From: Candidatus Anderseniibacteriota bacterium
GTDB taxonomy: Bacteria > Patescibacteria > Andersenbacteria > UBA10190
Length of the DNA stretch: 64,000 bases
Assembly (NCBI GenBank): GCA_021414205.1
Contig: JAIOOW010000003.1
Location: 124,001 to 188,000, forward strand
Direction: 5' to 3'
Below, one piece after another: positions 55,497 through 63,070 of this stretch. The first letter of the stretch is position 1, and every line of letters starts with the position of its first letter. The notes beneath the pieces were generated by a model. The model had not been told where the DNA came from. It saw only the letters and a program-made list of their open reading frames with translations, and did no database searches. The translations under genes and the position numbers were made by a program.

Positions 55497-55682
55497 ATGT
55501 TACGTAATCAAGGTGTGTTTGTTGCATGTGATGGATTTCTTTACAAGGATTGCTGGGTGGGAGTTCTGTCTAATCCGGGCAATACGATTGCTCGGGTAGT
55601 GCAGCATCATTCGGCGATGTCGCGAGACGTGATTCGCGCAAGTTTGTACGGGCGAGGATACCGTGTCATCACCTTTTCGTGA
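55497..55682 (+). CDS. possible small protein
   Basis: 61 residues. The ATG lies 9 nt after GGAG, with a strong terminator downstream, which supports a real transcription unit. The sequence VVQHHSAMSRDVIRASLYGR (about 34-53) looks natural, but no family is known. It could also be a transcribed region with chance coding. Confidence 0.45.
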   Translation: MLRNQGVFVACDGFLYKDCWVGVLSNPGNTIARVVQHHSAMSRDVIRASLYGRGYRVITFS

Positions 55683-55705
55683 TGCCATCGGCGATTTGCT
55701 CCGCG

Positions 55706-55748
55706 AAGCTTCGCAATACCCATGTGGTATATGCGAAGCTTTTTTATT
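55706..55748 (+). terminator. rho-independent terminator
   Basis: AAGCTTCGCA-ATACC pairs with GGTAT-A-TGCGAAGCTT across loop CATGT (15 bp, one bulge), followed by a T run. Confidence 0.92.
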
Positions 55749-56638
55749 TACATTTCTCGAAGGCGTTTGATGCGATCTTTAATCGGCGGGTGAGTGGAGA
55801 ACAGGCCGGCTAGTTTTTGCGCATTGAATGGATTTGCAATAAACAAATGTGCGGTGGCATTGCTTGCCGTTTCTAGTTTTGAAGAGCCGGAAATTTTTTC
55901 CAATGCCGACGCAAGCCCTTCTGGATAGCGGGTGAGGAGAGCCCCTGATGCATCTGCTAAATACTCGCGCTGGCGAGAAATTGCCAGTTGAATGAGTTGC
56001 GCAATGAGCGGGGAAATAATCAACAAGACGAGGCTTATAATGGCCATGATTGCACCTAATTGATTATTATTTTCTCGATCATCGCGGTTCCTGAATCCAC
56101 CGAAGAATGTAGCGCGCGTTATCATGTCTGATAATATGACGATAAAGCCGATAAAGATTGCAACGAGAGTAGAGAAACGAATGTCGTAATTACGGACGTG
56201 GGACAATTCATGAGCAAGTACGCCTTCTAGTTCCGATCTAGTTAATGCTTGTAGGATTCCGGATGTTACTGCAATTGATGCATGCTGCGGGTCGCGGCCG
56301 GTTGCAAATGCATTGAGCGCGGGTGAGTCTATTATATAGATGCGCGGTTTTGGAACGCCGGCCGTAATCGCAAGATTTTCGACGATATGATGCAATTCCG
56401 GATTTTGTTCCAGGTTTACTTCGCGAGCGCTATTTGTGGCGAGCGCAATTTTGTCACCGGAATAGTATCCTATAAGGGATGATGGAATTGCGAATATCGC
56501 AGCGATGACGGGTAGGACAAAATCGCCTCGGACATAGTACGAATAGGCTGCCACAACTCCGATAACAAATGCCAACACGGCTGTTATTAAAAACAGCGAA
56601 TTTCTTTTGTTAGTTGCGATTTGGGAGTAAACGGTCAC
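55748..56638 (-). CDS. htpX: HtpX-like M48 zinc metalloprotease
   Basis: 296 residues from a GTG that overlaps the lemA stop (GTGA). Two N-terminal membrane helices (about 15-60), the zinc motif LAHELSHVRNYD (about 140-151, HExxH), two more helices (about 158-215), and the third ligand region REYLADASGA (about 224-233). HtpX degrades misfolded membrane proteins. The lemA-htpX pair is common in bacteria. Co-expressed with lemA. Confidence 0.95.
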   Translation of the reverse strand: MTVYSQIATNKRNSLFLITAVLAFVIGVVAAYSYYVRGDFVLPVIAAIFAIPSSLIGYYSGDKIALATNSAREVNLEQNPELHHIVENLAITAGVPKPRIYIIDSPALNAFATGRDPQHASIAVTSGILQALTRSELEGVLAHELSHVRNYDIRFSTLVAIFIGFIVILSDMITRATFFGGFRNRDDRENNNQLGAIMAIISLVLLIISPLIAQLIQLAISRQREYLADASGALLTRYPEGLASALEKISGSSKLETASNATAHLFIANPFNAQKLAGLFSTHPPIKDRIKRLREM

Positions 56639-57201
56639 TTCGAAGCGAAATCTACGTTTGGCACTTCTTTTTCAGATTCGTTTTCAAGTTCAAAGAAGTC
56701 GCGTTTTGCAAAATGGAACATACCCGCAATAATATTGTTGGGAGCAGTTTCAACGGCAGTGTTGTAATCTCGGACAACGCCATTGTAGAACCGATATGCG
56801 GATTGGATTTTATTTTCCGTGTCAGATAATTCACGCTGCAATTCGAGGAAATTCGTATTCGCTTTTAATTCTGGGTATTGCTCTGATACTGCGAATAATG
56901 TTTTCAGTGTTCCTGACAATGCATTTTCTGCCTGTGCATGTTCTGCGGGAGTTTGGGCGGTAAGCGCCTGCGCTCGCGCTTTCGTTACCATTTCAAATGT
57001 ATTTGATTCGTGCGCTGCGTATCCCTTTACTGTCTCAACAAGGTTCGGAATTAAATTGTGTCTGCGCTTTAATTGCACATCGATGTCGCTCCACGCTTCC
57101 GATGCTTGATTGCGCTGGCGAACGAGCGAGTTGTATGCGTTCAATATATATAAAGCCAGTACGACGATAACGATTACGAAAAGAAACGTGAATGTATTCA
57201 T
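56635..57201 (-). CDS. lemA: LemA family protein
   Basis: 188 residues. An N-terminal helix (about 4-24) is followed by the family stretch NSLVRQRNQASEAWSDIDVQ (about 24-43), then RRHNLIPNLVETVKGYA and the helical domain ending in FYNGVVRDYNTAVE and IIAGMFHFAKRDFFE. LemA proteins are membrane-anchored four-helix bundles of unknown activity. Divergent from pilM: their start regions share the TATAAT box area (TATACC, minus strand, 8 nt from this ATG). Confidence 0.93.
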   Translation of the reverse strand: MNTFTFLFVIVIVVLALYILNAYNSLVRQRNQASEAWSDIDVQLKRRHNLIPNLVETVKGYAAHESNTFEMVTKARAQALTAQTPAEHAQAENALSGTLKTLFAVSEQYPELKANTNFLELQRELSDTENKIQSAYRFYNGVVRDYNTAVETAPNNIIAGMFHFAKRDFFELENESEKEVPNVDFASK

Positions 57202-57208
57202 ACGGCTA

Positions 57209-57217
57209 TGGTATAAT
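57209..57217 (+). promoter_or_regulatory. extended -10 TGG-TATAAT of pilus operon
   Basis: TATAAT (57212-57217) with TGG extension. It is 6 nt before an ATG that opens a 10-codon frame, not before pilM itself. Confidence 0.7.
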
Positions 57218-57223
57218 GGTGAG

Positions 57224-57256
57224 ATGAATTCAGCAAGGGAATCCTTCTCCTTTTAA
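57224..57256 (+). CDS. 10-codon leader ORF upstream of pilM
   Basis: ATG at 57224, 6 nt after TATAAT, encodes MNSARESFSF and stops with TAA at 57254-57256. The pilM ATG follows after 2 nt. By the spacing rule seen across the window this uORF, rather than pilM, is the leaderless start, and pilM would then be translated by re-initiation. No internal hairpin is obvious. Confidence 0.5.
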   Translation: MNSARESFSF

Positions 57257-57258
57257 CT

Positions 57259-58356
57259 ATGGCATTATTTAGTCCAAAAGCATCGTATCTTGGAGTTGAC
57301 TTAGGAACATCGACTGCAAAAATTGTTGAATTAAGCGAACGCAAAAATGCTATTGAGCTGGTGACATACGCGGAAGCGAACATGGGGAACTTGCTCATGA
57401 ACCCCGTGGCCGGAGAACAGGATGCAATCGACAAGACAATTGCGCTGTTGCAACAAATGATGGAAAAATCAGGCTCTACTGCAAAAAATGTAATCGCGGC
57501 GCTTCCGGGAGGATTGGTATTTTCTACCGTACTAATGTTGCCGAATATACCAGAAGCGGAAATGGAAAAAGCTGTTCGATTTGCTGCACGTGACGTAGTT
57601 CCTGCAGACATCGATGAAATGGTTATTGGGTGGAGTCGGGTTGGCAGTCAGGCGCACATGCAAACGGATCGGAAGGAAAAATCTCCGGAAACAGAATCTA
57701 AGCAAACAGCAGCTCCTGTTCCCGTTGAGCCTACAAAAGTGAATATGGATCAGCAAATTCCTGTGTTTGTGACTGCTGCTCCGAAAGATATCGTCAATAG
57801 ATACATTGCGGTATTTCAGCGATTGAATATGACGTTGCTGGCGCTCGAGGTAGAAACATTTCCCCTTGTTCGTTCATTGTTGACGAATCCGCCAACTTCT
57901 ACGCTGCTGGTCGATATCGGCGCGCACGCAACGACGTTTCATATTATTGATAAAGGAATTCCTCGAGTATCACAGACAATTGAAGTTGGCGGCTTTACAG
58001 AAGGTGATATTGAAAAACAGAAAATTGAATTCGGAATTTTGCCGCAGCAAGATCCTGCAATCCGCACTGCGCTAGAGGCAACGCTTGCGCATCAGGCAGA
58101 AAAGGCAAAAGAACTTCTTGCAGCATATGAGCAAAAAGAAAAACACAGAATCGAAAAATCCGTGCTCATTGGCGGTGGAGCAAATTTAAAAGGGCTTCCG
58201 GAATATTGGGGGAAGGCGGTTGGGCTGCAGGCTATTATTGGGAATCCGTGGAAAGACGTTGCGTACCCGAAGCAGCTTGAAGAGACATTAAAAGCAATTG
58301 GTCCGCGGTACGGAGTTTCTGTTGGATTGGCGTTGCGCGGTTTTGCACAGCAATAG
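57259..58356 (+). CDS. pilM: type IV pilus assembly protein PilM
   Basis: 365 residues. Actin-like ATPase: YLGVDLGTSTAKIVEL (phosphate 1, about 8-23), LVDIGAHATTFHII (phosphate 2, about 220-233) and IGGGANLKGLPEYWG near the C-terminus. PilM sits on the cytoplasmic side and binds the N-terminus of PilN. A disordered stretch (about 140-165) interrupts the first domain. It has no Shine-Dalgarno and starts 2 nt after a 10-codon uORF. Confidence 0.92.
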   Translation: MALFSPKASYLGVDLGTSTAKIVELSERKNAIELVTYAEANMGNLLMNPVAGEQDAIDKTIALLQQMMEKSGSTAKNVIAALPGGLVFSTVLMLPNIPEAEMEKAVRFAARDVVPADIDEMVIGWSRVGSQAHMQTDRKEKSPETESKQTAAPVPVEPTKVNMDQQIPVFVTAAPKDIVNRYIAVFQRLNMTLLALEVETFPLVRSLLTNPPTSTLLVDIGAHATTFHIIDKGIPRVSQTIEVGGFTEGDIEKQKIEFGILPQQDPAIRTALEATLAHQAEKAKELLAAYEQKEKHRIEKSVLIGGGANLKGLPEYWGKAVGLQAIIGNPWKDVAYPKQLEETLKAIGPRYGVSVGLALRGFAQQ

Positions 58357-58389
58357 AGTTGTGTATGTGTGTTAGTATAGTAATTACTT

Positions 58390-58980
58390 ATGCCAAGTAT
58401 TAACTTAGCTCCGGGTACAGAATATATTATTGCAGCGCGACGAAGGCGCCAGCGACTATATATTATTTCGATCGTCATTGTTGTTGTGTTTGCGATTGGT
58501 TATGGGGTGTTGTTTTTCGTAAATCAATCATTCTCAAACCAGGATGAGGCTTTGAAGGGGAACATCCAAACAGTTGATGCGCAAATCCAAAAATCAAAAA
58601 CGGATGCAACTCGCGTTTCGCTATTTGAAAAACGACTAACTGAGACAAAAACATTGCTAGATGCGCACGTGAAGTGGGATCAGGTATTCGCTGATGTGGA
58701 GCGGCTACTCCCGGCAAATGTTACGCTTACTGGGATAGATGCGGGTACTGACTCGACAACAGTTTCTATTCAGGGAGCTACGCCGGATATGGATTCGGTA
58801 GCGCAGGCAATCGCGAGCTTGTCGTCTGGTGCAAATCATGCGTCTATGTTCAGCAATGGTGAAGTAAAAGAAGTTACTCGTGTTGAGCAAAAAAATGGCG
58901 ACCAAACAACTACTGGATATACGTTTACGATTACCTTAACTATAGACCCTGGCAAGCTTCGAGCAGGGGCTCCTCAATAA
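58390..58980 (+). CDS. pilN: type IV pilus inner-membrane protein PilN
   Basis: 196 residues. The conserved cytoplasmic start MPSINLAPG matches the INLLP-type PilM-binding motif. A membrane helix (about 23-43), a coiled coil (about 50-85) and a ferredoxin-like periplasmic domain follow. It forms the alignment complex with PilM and PilO. TATAGT lies 8 nt before the ATG, so an internal promoter is possible. Confidence 0.88.
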   Translation: MPSINLAPGTEYIIAARRRRQRLYIISIVIVVVFAIGYGVLFFVNQSFSNQDEALKGNIQTVDAQIQKSKTDATRVSLFEKRLTETKTLLDAHVKWDQVFADVERLLPANVTLTGIDAGTDSTTVSIQGATPDMDSVAQAIASLSSGANHASMFSNGEVKEVTRVEQKNGDQTTTGYTFTITLTIDPGKLRAGAPQ

Positions 58981-58983
58981 TCT

Positions 58984-59571
58984 ATGGCATTAAATACTTC
59001 CATTAATACGCCGTATCTCGTACTCACCGGAGTGGTGCTGATTGCAATTGTGTTTGTCTTTACTGTGATGCAGCCTCAGCTCGACTCCATTACGACGCTT
59101 CGCCATGATATTACGGATAATACGAATACATTAAAAACAAAACAGGACTTTATTGCATCGTTATCAGCAAAAGTTCAGCAATTGCAATCTCAGCCTCAGG
59201 CAGAACAGCAGCTTGCCGTTGTTGTTCCGCAGGGAGACATGACGCAAGATATTGTACGCGTTGTAAGTCAGTACGCTTCGCAAGTCGGATTAGTAATAGT
59301 TGGTGTTACAAATAATTCTGTTGCACAGCAAGCGCAACTGGATGCAAGTATTGCTCGCGGCGATGTTACCTCGACTCCGAGCGATGTTCGAACACTGTCG
59401 TTCCAGGTGCAAACATCAGGAACATACGGACAGCTCAGGGATTTCTTAAAGGCTCTTGAAAAGTCCCCGCGCATTATTGATGTTGTTCATCTTTCTATCA
59501 AGAGTATGAAAGATCAAACTGGGCAAATAACAGCTACGCTGGATATGCAATCTTATTCACAAGCACAATAG
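58984..59571 (+). CDS. pilO: PilO-like type IV pilus protein
   Basis: 195 residues, 3 nt after pilN. A short N-terminus, one membrane helix (about 12-30), a coiled coil (about 40-75) and a C-terminal domain with TYGQLRDFLKALEKSPRI (about 145-162), the typical PilO signature. It pairs with PilN. Confidence 0.87.
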   Translation: MALNTSINTPYLVLTGVVLIAIVFVFTVMQPQLDSITTLRHDITDNTNTLKTKQDFIASLSAKVQQLQSQPQAEQQLAVVVPQGDMTQDIVRVVSQYASQVGLVIVGVTNNSVAQQAQLDASIARGDVTSTPSDVRTLSFQVQTSGTYGQLRDFLKALEKSPRIIDVVHLSIKSMKDQTGQITATLDMQSYSQAQ

Positions 59572-59576
59572 TATCT

Positions 59577-59870
59577 ATGACACCTAATAAAATGATGACA
59601 ATAGTAGTGCTGGTAGCCATCTTGCTTGCAGGAATCGGTGCAATCGGTCTTGTGTATTTTGCACCAAGTGGATCTTCTGTGCCCACTTCAACGAACACCG
59701 CCACTGATACTACTAGCCAATTAGACCAAACTATTACGAGCACATCAACGTTTTCTACGGGTGTGTTGCAGCACTCTGATTACTCGGCATTGGATTTAGG
59801 GTTGGTTTCTCAGGGAAGGCTGCCAGTACAAGCGCCGGCAGGAACGGGAAAAGCTGATCCATTCCAATAA
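59577..59870 (+). CDS. small anchored protein in PilP position
   Basis: 97 residues. One N-terminal helix (about 7-28), then a Thr/Ser-rich spacer and a short ending SALDLGLVSQGRLPVQA ... KADPFQ. The position between PilO and PilB is that of PilP, and the DPF ending resembles motifs in PilP-type proteins, but the beta domain of PilP is absent. It could be a reduced PilP analogue. Confidence 0.6.
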   Translation: MTPNKMMTIVVLVAILLAGIGAIGLVYFAPSGSSVPTSTNTATDTTSQLDQTITSTSTFSTGVLQHSDYSALDLGLVSQGRLPVQAPAGTGKADPFQ

Positions 59871-59872
59871 AT

Positions 59873-61612
59873 ATGGCAGATATGGATCCATTACTCGGAC
59901 TATTACAGGGTCGCGAGTTGCTCGATGCGAAAAAGCTATTGTATATACAGGATCGAATGGCGAAAGACGGCATGAGCAGTGCTGAAATAATTCGAGCAGA
60001 AAAATTTATACCCTCAGAAGATTTGGCGAAAATTCAGGCGGAGCTGGAAGGATTCTCATATATCGATCTTTCGAGCGTGGCGTTGAATAAAGAAGCGATG
60101 AAAGATATTTCAGCAAAGGCAGCTTCTACGTATCGGTTTATTGCATTTGATGTGAAGGATAATAACCTATTGGTTGCAATGGAGACCCCGCAAGATTTCC
60201 AGGCTATGGAAGCAGTGAAGTTCGTCTCAAAAAGAAAGGGGCTTGTGCCTCAGATATATTTTGCATCTCCGGAATCTATTGATATCGGACTAAAGGGTGC
60301 AGGGGCTGTTGAGGCTGAGATCGGAGGAGCGTTGAAAGATTTTTCCCACGAATTATCTGATGCCAAAGAGGACGGCAAGCGCCCGACAAAAGATATTGAG
60401 CAGATAGTAGAAGAGGCTCCGGTTACAAAAGTAGTGGCAGTTATGATTCGTCATGCTATTGAGGGTCATTCTTCCGATATCCATGTGGAGCCGACTGAAA
60501 AAGATGTTCGGGTGCGGTTTCGCATTGATGGCAAACTGCACGCCACTCTTGTGTTGCCGTTAAAAGTGCATTCGGCAATTGTTTCTCGCATTAAAATTTT
60601 GAGTAATTTAAAAATTGATGAATCACGATTGCCGCAAGATGGTCGATTTTCTGCAACGGTAGATACCAGGGCCTATGATTTTCGCGTAGCTACGATGCCC
60701 ACAACATTTGGAGAAAAGGTTGTGATGCGTATTTTAGATAAATCCAGCGGAGCGCCATCCTTTGAAACGCTTGGTCTTCACGGCGAGTCGCAAAAAGTAT
60801 TTGAGCAATACTTACATTCTCCATTCGGCATTGTTCTTATATCGGGGCCGACTGGATCTGGAAAATCTACTACATTATTTACATCGCTTTCCGGGCTCAA
60901 TAATCCGGAGTCAAATATTGTAACGCTTGAAGACCCTGTGGAGTATGAAATTCCTGGAGTGAATCAAACGCAAGTAAAGCCAGAAATCGGGCTCACATTT
61001 GCTTCTGGATTGCGCAGTATCCTGCGACAAGATCCAGACATTATCATGGTCGGTGAAATTCGAGATCGCGATACTGCCGAGCTTTCTGTACAAGCTGCGC
61101 TTACCGGACATTTGGTATTGTCTACTATCCATACAAACGGCGCAGTGGGAGCAATTCCTAGATTAATCGATATGGGAATTGATGGATTCCTCCTGTCTGC
61201 TTCTATTCGCCTATTGGCAGCGCAGAGGCTCGTAGTTCGACTGTGCCAGAAGTGCAAACAGCAAACTCCTTTGAGTGATCAGGATAAAGCCGCGATTATA
61301 CAGGAGCTTGAACATGTGCCGGACATATATAAAACAGATGAAAATCATAAAAACCCTCAATACTTATTTACTAGCCCGGGGTGTCCCGAATGCAAAGAGA
61401 TGGGCGTAGATGGCCGTATCGGTATTTTTGAGGTAGTGCCGATTACGCATGAGCTTCGCGAGGCAATGACGAATTTTAAAGGATTCGATCAGCTGCTTGA
61501 AATTGCATCTCGCGAAGGTATGGTGACAATGCGACAAGATGGAATTTTGAAAGCATTGATCGGAGAAGTTCGATATGAAGACGTGATGCGCGTTACTTCT
61601 GAAAACGAATAA
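59873..61612 (+). CDS. pilB: type IV pilus assembly ATPase PilB (GspE family)
   Basis: 579 residues; start at ATG 59873 or 59882. An N-terminal GspE_N-like domain (about 1-150), then the secretion ATPase core with SDIHVEPTEKDVRVRFRIDG (about 200-219), Walker A ISGPTGSGKSTT (about 325-336), Asp box and Walker B DPDIIMVGEIRDRDTAE, and zinc-binding CQKC with CPEC (about 465 and 506). It powers pilus extension. Directly downstream of the pilMNO genes. Confidence 0.95.
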   Translation: MADMDPLLGLLQGRELLDAKKLLYIQDRMAKDGMSSAEIIRAEKFIPSEDLAKIQAELEGFSYIDLSSVALNKEAMKDISAKAASTYRFIAFDVKDNNLLVAMETPQDFQAMEAVKFVSKRKGLVPQIYFASPESIDIGLKGAGAVEAEIGGALKDFSHELSDAKEDGKRPTKDIEQIVEEAPVTKVVAVMIRHAIEGHSSDIHVEPTEKDVRVRFRIDGKLHATLVLPLKVHSAIVSRIKILSNLKIDESRLPQDGRFSATVDTRAYDFRVATMPTTFGEKVVMRILDKSSGAPSFETLGLHGESQKVFEQYLHSPFGIVLISGPTGSGKSTTLFTSLSGLNNPESNIVTLEDPVEYEIPGVNQTQVKPEIGLTFASGLRSILRQDPDIIMVGEIRDRDTAELSVQAALTGHLVLSTIHTNGAVGAIPRLIDMGIDGFLLSASIRLLAAQRLVVRLCQKCKQQTPLSDQDKAAIIQELEHVPDIYKTDENHKNPQYLFTSPGCPECKEMGVDGRIGIFEVVPITHELREAMTNFKGFDQLLEIASREGMVTMRQDGILKALIGEVRYEDVMRVTSENE

Positions 61613-61619
61613 TTTGGTA

Positions 61620-61625
61620 TATACT
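61620..61625 (+). promoter_or_regulatory. TATACT 6 nt before response regulator ATG
   Basis: A -10 in the 19-bp gap after pilB, so the receiver and pilT can be transcribed separately from the upstream pil genes. Leaderless start predicted. Confidence 0.6.
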
Positions 61626-61631
61626 AACCGT

Positions 61632-62018
61632 ATGGAAAACACACCCTTCATATTACTCGTAGAAGATGATTCGTTTATTTCTGGTATGTATCAGACAAAA
61701 CTGAAGAATGCCGGATATCAAGTGGAAGTTGTAGCGGATGGAGAGTTGGCGTGGGAGCGTATTCAAAAAGATCCGATTCCGGATATTCTTTTACTGGATG
61801 TCATTCTGCCGAAAAAAGATGGATTTGAAATTTTGGAAGATTTAAGAAAAGAAGATCGTACGAAAAATCTTCCCGTGATTTTGCTTACCAATTTAGGTCA
61901 AAAACCCGACGTAGAGCGAGGGGTAAAGCTAGGCGCTGATGATTATATTATCAAGGCTCACTTTACACCGTCTGAAGTAATGGAGCGCGTCGAAAAAGTT
62001 CTCCATGCGCGTCATTGA
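61632..62018 (+). CDS. single-domain response regulator (receiver only)
   Basis: 128 residues from ATG 61632; an upstream in-frame start (61614) overlaps the -10. CheY-like: acidic pair Glu11-Asp12-Asp13, phosphoacceptor Asp56 (LLLDVILP), Thr86 in LLTN and Lys108 (YIIKAH). No output domain, so it acts by protein contact like CheY or PilG/PilH. Its place between pilB and pilT, overlapping pilT by 14 nt, suggests control of pilus motors. The orphan GAF kinase at 40.8 kb is a candidate partner (inference). Confidence 0.93.
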   Translation: MENTPFILLVEDDSFISGMYQTKLKNAGYQVEVVADGELAWERIQKDPIPDILLLDVILPKKDGFEILEDLRKEDRTKNLPVILLTNLGQKPDVERGVKLGADDYIIKAHFTPSEVMERVEKVLHARH

Positions 62019-63054
62019 CGATCTTCTCCGAGAGGCGCAGGAATATGGCGCTTCGGATGTGCATATTAGTGTGGGGCGTCCGCCATTTTTTCGCATAGAC
62101 GGAAAATTATCTCCTGTTGGAGAAAAGCCTATTGATCCAGAAGAGGGGAAGTCGATGATGGATCACCTTATGAGTTCGAATCCGGATTTTCCAGCCCAGC
62201 TTACAAAGAATCGACAAGTTGATTTTTCATACGCGCTGCCAGACGGCGTGCGATTTCGAGTAAACATATTTTATCATGTCGATCAATTGGCTGCCGCGCT
62301 TCGTTTAATTCCGTCGCGTATTCAAACCGTAGAGGAGTTGCATTTGCCAGGGCAGATACTGCAATTTGCTCAGTTGAAGCAAGGCTTCGTATTAGTTGTA
62401 GGCCCTGCTGGACATGGTAAATCTACAACGCTTGCATCGATTATTGATTATATTAATGAAAATAGGAGAGAGCACATTATCAGTATTGAAGATCCGATTG
62501 AATATTTATTTTCAGATAAGCAATCAATTATCGATCAACGAGAAGTGGGCGGAGATGCCACATCGTTCGAGGAAGCAATCCGCGTAACACTCAGGCAAGA
62601 CCCCAACGTTATCTTGATCGGTGAAATTCGAGATCAGGAATCGATGCAAACAGCCCTTACGGTTGCGGAAACTGGGCACTTGGTATTTGCAACGCTGCAC
62701 ACGAATGATGCTGGGCAAACGGTAGAACGTATCATCGATTCATTTCCCCCTGATCAGCAAGCGCAGGTTCGAAGTCAGTTGGCGAATGCATTATCCGGTG
62801 TTATTTCGCAGCGTTTATTGCCATGGACCACAGGAGGGCGCATTCCAGCAGTTGAAATTATGATGGTTACCACCGCAATCCGTAACGTTATTAGAGAAGG
62901 GAATATTCATCAAATTCCCGGCATTATTCAAACGAGTTCCGATGTAGGGATGCAGACGCTTGATGCGAGCTTGCAAGGATTAGTGGATACGGGCGCAGTT
63001 CGCTTAGAAGACGCTCGCGCATACTTTTCGAATGCTAAACGAATGGCGCGGTAG
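62005..63054 (+). CDS. pilT: twitching motility ATPase PilT
   Basis: 349 residues; starts inside the receiver gene. PilT-type: GASDVHISVGRPPFFRIDG (about 15-33), Walker A VGPAGHGKSTTLAS (about 132-145), Asp box SIEDPIEYLF, Walker B DPNVILIGEIRDQES, His box and C-terminal AIRNVIREGNIHQIPGII (about 290-307). It powers pilus retraction; retractile pili serve attachment, motility or DNA uptake. Confidence 0.95.
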   Translation: MRVIDDLLREAQEYGASDVHISVGRPPFFRIDGKLSPVGEKPIDPEEGKSMMDHLMSSNPDFPAQLTKNRQVDFSYALPDGVRFRVNIFYHVDQLAAALRLIPSRIQTVEELHLPGQILQFAQLKQGFVLVVGPAGHGKSTTLASIIDYINENRREHIISIEDPIEYLFSDKQSIIDQREVGGDATSFEEAIRVTLRQDPNVILIGEIRDQESMQTALTVAETGHLVFATLHTNDAGQTVERIIDSFPPDQQAQVRSQLANALSGVISQRLLPWTTGGRIPAVEIMMVTTAIRNVIREGNIHQIPGIIQTSSDVGMQTLDASLQGLVDTGAVRLEDARAYFSNAKRMAR

Positions 63055-63055
63055 G

Positions 63056-63064
63056 TGATATACT
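63056..63064 (+). promoter_or_regulatory. extended -10 TGA-TATACT, leaderless pilC
   Basis: The -10 (63059-63064) ends 6 nt before ATG 63071 and overlaps the pilT stop codon. Confidence 0.65.
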
Positions 63065-63070
63065 TTTTGT

